Positions 1 to 4,520 of a stretch of 7,315 nucleotides of DNA are shown piece by piece. The position numbers and the translations under genes are program-made. Below the pieces are notes generated by a model. The model saw only the letters and a list, made by a program, of their open reading frames with translations. It had not been told where the DNA came from and made no database searches. Origin of the DNA: a bacterium (GTDB lineage: Bacteria; Krumholzibacteriota; Krumholzibacteriia; WVZY01); assembly GCA_027296025.1 (NCBI GenBank), contig JAPUJU010000159.1, positions 1 to 7,315 on the forward strand. The letters run 5' to 3'. Numbering within the stretch: the first letter of the stretch is position 1; the number at the start of each line of letters is the position of its first letter.

Positions 1-732
1 GAGTGTCACGGTCGAAGCCACGAGCACCGGGCGCCCTGTGTGGGGAAGGATGTGCCGCAGCAGAATCCGCCACGGTGAGACGCCGATAGCTCGCGCCGCC
101 TCCACAAATGTGTCGTTGCGCGCTTTGATAACCACCGCCCGGACAACTCGCGCGACTTCGATCCACTGCGTCACGCCAATCAATGCGCTCAACACAAGAA
201 TGGTCGGGTGAACAATGCTCGAGACGAGAAGAATCACAAGAAAGACCGGAATGGAAAGAGCCAGGTCTGCCAGACGCATGATCCACCCGTCCAAGTGGCC
301 ACCGAAGTAACCTGCGACCGATCCAACGGAAACGCCGAATACAACCGCGAACAGGACGGCGAGAACGGCGACCGACAGGGAGGTTCTCCCACCGTAGAAG
401 ATACGGATCAGCACGTCACGGCCGAGATCATCGGTGCCGAGTGGATGGCTCGCGGACGGCGCCTGGAGCTGAACGGAAAGATCGACCGTATCCACGGGAT
501 AAGGGCTCAACACCGGTGCCGCGACACAACACACCATGAGCAGGAGTGCGTAACCGGCTGCAACAAGGGCGGCCCGGCTCTTCAAGAAACGCTGCCACGC
601 CATACCTCGCTCAACCGCTGGTAGAAAAACGATCGGCTCAGGTACGTCGCGCCTCGCCCTGTGCGTCGCCGCGCGGACCTGCGGTTTCCTGATTTTTCTA
701 CGCTTTTCGAGTACGGGGGTCGAGGAATCCAT
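1..732 (-). CDS. ABC importer permease, DppC/OppC type (3' part cut by window edge)
   Basis: This is the second inner-membrane permease of a peptide/nickel-type ABC importer (binding-protein-dependent transport family), which forms the channel together with the upstream DppB-type subunit. 244 residues are visible and the frame runs open off the left edge. Numbered from ATG 732, a basic N-terminal tail of about 50 residues is followed by a first membrane helix (about 54-72), the LGTDDLGRD motif typical of DppC (98-106), several hydrophobic helices, and the cytoplasmic EAA loop (EAARAIG at 211-217, then RHILP) that docks the ATPase. The start is uncertain. ATG 732 gives a 35-nt overlap with the upstream permease but has only a weak Shine-Dalgarno. 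The only other in-frame start, ATG 603, gives the short MAWQRFLKSR start common in this family but leaves a 94-nt gap that is open in this frame. The family is certain; the substrate is not readable from sequence. Confidence 0.93.
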   Translation of the reverse strand, partial: MDSSTPVLEKRRKIRKPQVRAATHRARRDVPEPIVFLPAVERGMAWQRFLKSRAALVAAGYALLLMVCCVAAPVLSPYPVDTVDLSVQLQAPSASHPLGTDDLGRDVLIRIFYGGRTSLSVAVLAVLFAVVFGVSVGSVAGYFGGHLDGWIMRLADLALSIPVFLVILLVSSIVHPTILVLSALIGVTQWIEVARVVRAVVIKARNDTFVEAARAIGVSPWRILLRHILPHTGRPVLVASTVTL

Positions 733-1654
733 ATGCAACATCCGCAAGAAGGTTCGAGAACGCAATCATGAGCGAAGAAATCAGAACGATTCCCATCACG
801 CGGCTATAATCCATAGTCACGAGACCGTCGTAGAACAGTCGTCCCATGCCCGGCCATGAAAAAAGGGTCTCCGTAATCACGGCTCCCGTAAAAAGGGCAG
901 GCACGTGCAGCGCGATCACGGTAATAAGTGGAGCCAAACCGTTCTTGAGGCCGTGGCGCAGAACCGCGCGAAGTGGAGAGTTTCCCTTCGCCCTTGCGAC
1001 CAGAAAATAGTTTGTCTGCATCACGTCGACGAGACCGGCCCGCGCATAACGGCTCCAGCTAGCAATGAAGAACAGTGAAAGGACGGAAGCGGGAAGAACC
1101 AGATGTCTGAGATGGTCGGTAATCGAGAACTCGCTCCCCAGCGTGCGCATTCCTCCGGACGGCAGGACAGGCCACGTCACCGCGAACAAAGCGATCGACA
1201 TGAGGCCGGACCAGAAGACCGGGATGGAGATGGTGACGAGAACGGCCAGGGTAATCCAGGCATCGGTGCGCGTGCCACGCTTGAGGGCCGCGAGAATTCC
1301 GAGACCCAGACCGAAGAGCAGCGCGAGAAGAAACGCGGCCCCGACGAGTTCGATCGTCGCCGGTATGCGCCGCACGATCATCTGTGCGACCGGCTCGCCG
1401 GTCACGTAGGAACGGCCGAGATCCCCGTGCATCACGACGCGGCGAAGCCAAAGGCCGTATTGAACCCAGATGGGCTGATTCAGTCCGAAGTTGGCGCGAA
1501 TGCGTTCGAGGTCTTCCTGCGATACCTTCGGATTTTCGCCGAGAACGCCGGTCGGCCCGCCCGGCACCGCGTGCATCAGCGCGAAACAGACAAGGGAAAT
1601 CACCAGGATCAACGGAACAAAGCCCGCAAGTCTTCGGGTAGTATAGCGCCACAT
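698..1654 (-). CDS. ABC importer permease, DppB/OppB type
   Basis: First inner-membrane permease of the peptide/nickel-type ABC importer; 318 residues from ATG 1654 to TAG, a normal family length. It starts with the usual short basic tail (MWRYTTRRLAGF) leading into the first helix at about residues 10-28. A periplasmic segment follows with HAVPGGP near 28 and NFGLNQPIWVQYG near 55-67, then MHGDLGRSYV near 75, all standard DppB landmarks. The cytoplasmic EAA-type loop is near 219-237 (VARAKG, then LRHGLKN), and the C-terminus has the typical ETLFSWPGMGRL (262-273) and FLDPRTRKA end. ATG 1654 is preferred over the in-frame TTG at 1663 because an AGG (1664-1666) lies 9 nt before the ATG but directly abuts the TTG. 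The gene follows the binding-protein gene by 28 nt and is followed by the DppC-type gene, so the three are probably one transcript. Whether it carries peptides, nickel or another solute cannot be decided here. Confidence 0.95.
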   Translation of the reverse strand: MWRYTTRRLAGFVPLILVISLVCFALMHAVPGGPTGVLGENPKVSQEDLERIRANFGLNQPIWVQYGLWLRRVVMHGDLGRSYVTGEPVAQMIVRRIPATIELVGAAFLLALLFGLGLGILAALKRGTRTDAWITLAVLVTISIPVFWSGLMSIALFAVTWPVLPSGGMRTLGSEFSITDHLRHLVLPASVLSLFFIASWSRYARAGLVDVMQTNYFLVARAKGNSPLRAVLRHGLKNGLAPLITVIALHVPALFTGAVITETLFSWPGMGRLFYDGLVTMDYSRVMGIVLISSLMIAFSNLLADVAYGFLDPRTRKA

Positions 1655-1682
1655 ATCATTCAACCTGGTCAGGCGTGCCGGC

Positions 1683-3371
1683 TTAGTCGACGAGGTACCA
1701 ACTGTTCGCGTTCCACGTGTCGGCTGACTGCGTCGGATTCGGTCGGTAGTTTCTCAGGCGATCGGTGCAGACATCTGCCGTCGTGTACCAGAAGAGCGGG
1801 ATGACCGGCGTTTCGTCGACGAGGATCTCGGACACTTCGTAGTACGTGCGAATGCGTCGCACCTCATCGATTTCGGTAGCGCCGAGCTCAAGCAGGCGCG
1901 TCAACTTCTCGTGCCGGATACGAGGGTGATTCTGTCCGTTGGGCGGAACGGTCTTCATGGAGTAAAGCGACTCTTTTGTCGCGGGCGCCGGCGAAGAGAG
2001 CCACGCATACATCGCGATGTCGAACTTGCCACGCTTGAGCACGCCCCCGTCGTCGTAGCCGCCGTAGAGCACTGTCGGATTGTAGTTTTTAATTTTGAGT
2101 TCGATTCCAACGTCGCGATACTGGTCGCGAAGGACCATCTGTGTTCGTTCGCGGTTGCGGTTGCCGGTGGTGGCCGAGACGGTCAGGGTGAGGCTTTCAC
2201 CGTTCTTTTCCAGAAAGCCGTCCCCATTCGTGTCTACCCATCCCGCATCACGCAGGAGCCTGCGCGCTTTCACCGGGTCATACTCTACGCGAGCCGCAGC
2301 TTTCTGGTTGAAATACCTGGATGACGGATGCTCATCGAGGAGCGCGACCTCTGCAAGCCCTTCGTACACGACATCGGCAATCACGCGCTTATCCGTCGCA
2401 AAGGCGATGGCCTGTCGAACGCGCTTGTCATTGAGAATCGTGTTTTCAACATTCAGATCGAGGTGTTCGTACATCAACGTGGGCGTTCTCTTGACGGACA
2501 CTCCCGCTTCGCCCTCGAGTCGGGCGAGGTGGGACACGCTGACGTTGTCATAGACATCGATTTCGCCGGACTTGAACTGAACAAGGAGAGCGTTCTCGTT
2601 CGTTACGAATTTGACAATGATCGCATCCAGATAGGGGCCGTCGCCGTAGAAATTCCGGTTGGCCGTAACCATGACGTGCGAGCCGCGCACCCATTCCTTG
2701 AACACGAAAGGGCCGCAACCGACAGGCGCCCGGTGAAAGTCCGAAATCCCGAAACGTTTGCCCGTCTCCCCCGAGAGGATGTGCGCCGGCAGGACGGACT
2801 CTTCGAAGAACGTCTCGGCGACGAAATCGGGATACGGCTGTTTCAGACGAAATACGACGGTATGTGAATCCGGAGTCTCGAGGGCGGAAATTTTGTCCCA
2901 CCCCTCCCGCGATTCGACGTTCACGTCCGGGTCCATAATTAGCTCATAGGTAAACTTCACGTCGGCGCTCGTGACCGGCGGGCCGTCGTGCCATGTCGCG
3001 TCGCGACGAAGATGGTATGTGTAGGTGAGCCAGTCCGTCGAGATGCCTCCGTTTTCGACGGTGGGGAGGCGTTCGATCAGGTCCGGAATGAGATTCAGGT
3101 GGTCGTCGTATTTGACGAACTTCGCAAAAATCAAATTACAGATCATGCCGTTGACGGCCGTCGCGTTGAGAATCTGGCTGAGCCGTTCCGGCTCCTGGGT
3201 TACCCCGATCACAAGCCGCCCCCCGGGACGTGGTTTCGTCCGCTCGGGCGGACGTTGAATCGACGCTTCGACTTCTCCCTCTTCAGAGCACCCACTGGTG
3301 CAAATTGCCAGCATGGCAGTCAGAAACACCACCAGCACGCACAGATTCCGTCGCCGCATCGTTCGTGTCAT
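1683..3371 (-). CDS. Extracellular solute-binding lipoprotein, family 5 (peptide/nickel ABC importer)
   Basis: Periplasmic substrate-binding protein of the SBP_bac_5 (DppA/OppA) family; it captures the solute and delivers it to the two permeases encoded just downstream. 562 residues from ATG 3371. Residues 1-27 form a basic stretch (MRRRN) and hydrophobic core of a signal peptide ending in TSGC, so Cys28 is the probable lipidated residue; the -3 position is Thr rather than the usual Leu, a slightly off-consensus lipobox. Family landmarks: PGGRLVIG (49-56), ATWHDGPPVTSADVKFTYE (125-143), GCGPFVFKEW (218-227), VRQAIAFATDK (318-328) and ETPVIPLFWY (520-529). A DTNGDGFLE loop (380-388) looks like a calcium-binding loop, a recurring element in this family. 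ATG 3371 is chosen because an AGAGG (3380-3384) lies 8 nt upstream; an in-frame TTG at 3398 extends the frame but precedes that Shine-Dalgarno. It is the first gene of the operon. Substrate unknown. Confidence 0.95.
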   Translation of the reverse strand: MTRTMRRRNLCVLVVFLTAMLAICTSGCSEEGEVEASIQRPPERTKPRPGGRLVIGVTQEPERLSQILNATAVNGMICNLIFAKFVKYDDHLNLIPDLIERLPTVENGGISTDWLTYTYHLRRDATWHDGPPVTSADVKFTYELIMDPDVNVESREGWDKISALETPDSHTVVFRLKQPYPDFVAETFFEESVLPAHILSGETGKRFGISDFHRAPVGCGPFVFKEWVRGSHVMVTANRNFYGDGPYLDAIIVKFVTNENALLVQFKSGEIDVYDNVSVSHLARLEGEAGVSVKRTPTLMYEHLDLNVENTILNDKRVRQAIAFATDKRVIADVVYEGLAEVALLDEHPSSRYFNQKAAARVEYDPVKARRLLRDAGWVDTNGDGFLEKNGESLTLTVSATTGNRNRERTQMVLRDQYRDVGIELKIKNYNPTVLYGGYDDGGVLKRGKFDIAMYAWLSSPAPATKESLYSMKTVPPNGQNHPRIRHEKLTRLLELGATEIDEVRRIRTYYEVSEILVDETPVIPLFWYTTADVCTDRLRNYRPNPTQSADTWNANSWYLVD

Positions 3372-3379
3372 CGTCAGGT

Positions 3380-3384
3380 CCTCT
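3380..3384 (-). promoter_or_regulatory. Shine-Dalgarno site of the solute-binding protein gene
   Basis: AGAGG on the minus strand, 8 nt before ATG 3371. It decides the start in favour of ATG 3371 over the upstream in-frame TTG at 3398 and the downstream ATG at 3359, which would sit about 20 nt from it. The leader between this site and the trxA terminator must hold the operon promoter. A TATATT (minus strand, 3402-3397) is a possible -10, but no convincing -35 lies 16-18 nt upstream of it. Confidence 0.7.
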
Positions 3385-3487
3385 TTTAGGAAAACCAATA
3401 TAACGTAGCAATATCCTTACCAGACGGTGCCCCCGGACAGTCGTAGAGTAGGTCGCTCGAAGGTCGATGGGCCGGTGCGGGGCGGGC

Positions 3488-3517
3488 AAAAAAAAGAAGC
3501 ACCCGTAAGGGTGCTTC
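3488..3517 (-). terminator. Intrinsic terminator of trxA
   Basis: On the minus strand, a perfect 9-bp stem (GAAGCACCC at 3517-3509 pairing with GGGTGCTTC at 3504-3496) with a 4-nt loop is followed directly by eight T (3495-3488). It lies 30 nt past the trxA TAG at 3548. The run of T exists on this strand only, so it is one-directional. It ends the trxA transcript before the importer operon, which therefore needs its own promoter. Confidence 0.93.
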
Positions 3518-3547
3518 ATAATTCGAGAATCCTTCGAGCGGTTTTCC

Positions 3548-3877
3548 CTAGTTCTTGAGGACCTCGTCAATCTTGTCGGTGATGAACTGCTTCGACTGAG
3601 CCCCGACAATCCGCTCGCTCACTTCGCCGCCCTTGAAAATCATCAGCGTTGGAATGCTCATGATTCCGTACTTTGTGGCGATCTCCTTGTTGTCATCCGT
3701 GTTGACCTTCCCGACCTTGAGCTTGTCCCCGTACTCTCCCGCGATTTCCTCCACAATCGGAGCGATCATCTTGCAGGGGCCGCACCACGGCGCCCAGAAG
3801 TCCACCAGAACCGGAACGTCTGATTTGAGGACTTCCGCATCGAACGAATCGTCATTGAATTCCAGCTCATTCGACAT
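3548..3877 (-). CDS. trxA: Thioredoxin 1 (small protein disulfide reductase)
   Basis: Cytoplasmic thioredoxin that reduces protein disulfides with electrons from thioredoxin reductase, whose gene is not in this window. 109 residues, the same length as E. coli TrxA, and a single thioredoxin fold with no signal peptide. The active site WCGPC has Cys32 and Cys35; the buried Asp26, Lys57 and the cis-Pro76 (SIPT) all fall at the E. coli numbering, so the enzyme looks fully functional. The frame is open 24 codons further upstream, but ATG 3877 is clearly the start: a strong GGAGGA (3886-3891) lies 8 nt before it and the protein then matches the family N-terminus. The gene appears monocistronic, with a sigma70-like promoter at 3929-3956 and an intrinsic terminator at 3488-3517, and it is divergent from the usp gene. 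Confidence 0.97.
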   Translation of the reverse strand: MSNELEFNDDSFDAEVLKSDVPVLVDFWAPWCGPCKMIAPIVEEIAGEYGDKLKVGKVNTDDNKEIATKYGIMSIPTLMIFKGGEVSERIVGAQSKQFITDKIDEVLKN

Positions 3878-3885
3878 GTGTAGTC

Positions 3886-3891
3886 TCCTCC
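3886..3891 (-). promoter_or_regulatory. Strong Shine-Dalgarno site of trxA
   Basis: GGAGGA on the minus strand, 8 nt before ATG 3877. It rules out the in-frame upstream start at 3949, which would add 24 residues unlike any thioredoxin and would overlap the promoter. Confidence 0.9.
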
Positions 3892-3928
3892 GTCTCTCCA
3901 CTGTGATGTGCTCTAGCGTAACGCTTGT

Positions 3929-3956
3929 AAGATACTCGAGTGGCGCCACTTTTCAA
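3929..3956 (-). promoter_or_regulatory. Probable sigma70 promoter of trxA
   Basis: On the minus strand, TTGAAA (3956-3951; 5 of 6 to TTGACA) is followed by a 16-nt spacer and TATCTT (3934-3929; 4 of 6 to TATAAT). Transcription would start near 3922, giving a leader of about 45 nt that includes the strong Shine-Dalgarno. Twelve of the 16 spacer bases are a perfect palindrome (3939-3950), which could be an operator. Identified by eye; transcript start mapping is not available. Confidence 0.5.
3939..3950. repeat. Perfect 12-bp palindrome in the trxA promoter spacer
   Basis: AGTGGCGCCACT is its own reverse complement and abuts the candidate trxA -35 element. A 12-bp perfect palindrome is expected once or twice by chance in a window this long, so the position, not the palindrome alone, makes it interesting. 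It is a candidate operator for a dimeric regulator of trxA. Confidence 0.6.
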
Positions 3957-3970
3957 GTGTTTTGTCCACA

Positions 3971-3986
3971 GAACCGGTTTCGGTTC
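3971..3986. repeat. Inverted repeat between trxA and usp
   Basis: GAACCG, a 4-nt GTTT loop, then CGGTTC: a 6-bp inverted repeat about 70 nt before the usp start and about 15 nt upstream of the trxA -35. It could be an operator for either divergent gene. No T-run follows on either strand, so it is not a terminator. Confidence 0.4.
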
Positions 3987-4011
3987 CTCCCGGGGCTGAT
4001 GGGAGCTAGGC

Positions 4012-4017
4012 TATTAT
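4012..4017 (+). promoter_or_regulatory. Possible -10 element of usp
   Basis: TATTAT (5 of 6 to TATAAT) lies 38 nt before the usp ATG. No acceptable -35 hexamer lies 16-18 nt upstream (the sequence there is rich in C and G) and there is no extended -10 TG, so this is a weak suggestion; an activator-dependent or alternative-sigma promoter is equally possible. Confidence 0.25.
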
Positions 4018-4042
4018 CAAAGAAAGGGCACTTCGAGGATCT

Positions 4043-4050
4043 GGAGGAGG
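4043..4050 (+). promoter_or_regulatory. Strong Shine-Dalgarno site of usp
   Basis: GGAGGAGG, 5 nt before ATG 4056. It fixes the usp start and argues that the gene was, or is, well translated from its true N-terminus despite the early TGA. Confidence 0.85.
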
Positions 4051-4170
4051 TTGTCATGGTCGCTTTCAACGAGATACTGTTTCCAACGGATTTCTCGGAT
4101 CACTCGCTCAGGGCCCTCGACTACGGGATCGATTTCGCCCTCAAGTTCTCACCCAGACTCACTCTCGTAT

Positions 4171-4235
4171 GAGTTGTCGAACCACTCCTCCAGGCTGTCG
4201 ATATGTCGTGGACGTCCGTCGATTTCGACAAACTC
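4171..4235 (+). other. Possible RNA stem starting at the usp in-frame UGA
   Basis: GAGTTGTCGA (4171-4180, beginning with the last two bases of the TGA) can pair with TCGACAAACTC (4225-4235) as a 10-bp stem with one bulged A, enclosing 44 nt. Inside, CCAC (4182-4185) can pair with GTGG (4208-4211). A hairpin starting at a UGA is where a bacterial SECIS element would lie, but I see no clear compact upper stem with the usual G-containing small loop, and the region is rich in TCGA, which makes such pairing easy by chance. Confidence 0.25.
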
Positions 4236-4516
4236 GACAAATCTCACCGGGAAGCAGCAGCCGCGAGGGCCGTCGAGATCGTGGCCGACCGCGTGCCCTC
4301 GGACATCCCGTGCGACGTTGTCACGCTGGTGGGCAAGCCGTTTTTGGAGATTGTCAAGTACGCGAAGGAACACAACAGCGACCTGATCGTCATGGCGACT
4401 CACGGGCGCGGTGCAATGGCGCACATTCTGATGGGAAGCACGGCGGAAAAAGTGGTACGGAAGGCGCCCTGCCCGGTGCTGACCGTCAAGCACCCGAAGC
4501 AGATCTTTCCGATGCC

Positions 4517-4520
4517 CTAG
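4517..4520. other. CTAG shared by the stop codons of two convergent genes
   Basis: The palindrome CTAG supplies the usp TAG (4518-4520, plus strand) and the efflux-pump TAG (4519-4517, minus strand). The coding regions therefore overlap by 4 nt and no intergenic terminator is possible; each transcript must end inside the opposite gene. Confidence 0.95.

Larger units (their letters stand above)
4056..4520 (+). pseudogene. Universal stress protein (UspA family) interrupted by one in-frame TGA
   Basis: UspA-fold cytoplasmic nucleotide-binding protein, linked in other bacteria to survival of stress and growth arrest. Reading from ATG 4056, codons 1-38 give the family N-terminus (NEILFPTDFSDHSLRAL, with the conserved Asp12), codon 39 is TGA (4170-4172), and codons 40-154 continue in the same frame: VVEPL right after the TGA, then HGRGA at 116-120, MGST at 126-129 and APCPVLTV at 137-144, ending at TAG. 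About 153 residues is normal for one Usp domain. The ATP motif G-x-x-G-(9x)-G-S has Ala where the second Gly is usual, a variant I believe is common. As written, the ribosome makes a 38-residue fragment; a 105-residue C-terminal product could restart at ATG 4203 but would lack strand 1 and Asp12. There is no frame change, so one nonsense substitution, a base-call error or UGA recoding each explain it. Family confident; status open. Confidence 0.85.

Noticed and set aside
1661..1663. TTG start for the DppB-type permease
   Set aside because: The Shine-Dalgarno AGG directly abuts this TTG; ATG 1654 has correct 9-nt spacing.
1103..1804. Long plus-strand open frame of 233 codons antisense to the DppB-type gene
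   Set aside because: It has no recognisable domain, is rich in Arg, Gly and Asp as GC-rich shadows are, and lies opposite a well-supported gene in a coherent operon.
1911..2867. Series of plus-strand open frames (1911-2324, 2095-2553, 2328-2867) opposite the solute-binding protein
   Set aside because: They are mutually overlapping shadows without Shine-Dalgarno sites or family resemblance; the minus-strand protein matches SBP family 5 along its whole length.
3941..3955. Sigma54-like promoter (TGGC near 3941 followed by a T-rich stretch)
   Set aside because: The conserved GC of the -12 element is missing at the required spacing.
3633..4172. Upstream extension of the usp frame through the trxA gene
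   Set aside because: It is antisense to trxA; the GGAGGAGG before ATG 4056 and the family N-terminus fix the start.
4056..4520. Genome-wide reassignment of UGA (codes 4 or 25) as the cause of the internal TGA
   Set aside because: All other coding sequence here, about 2,200 codons, contains no TGA, which would be very unlikely if UGA were a routine sense codon.
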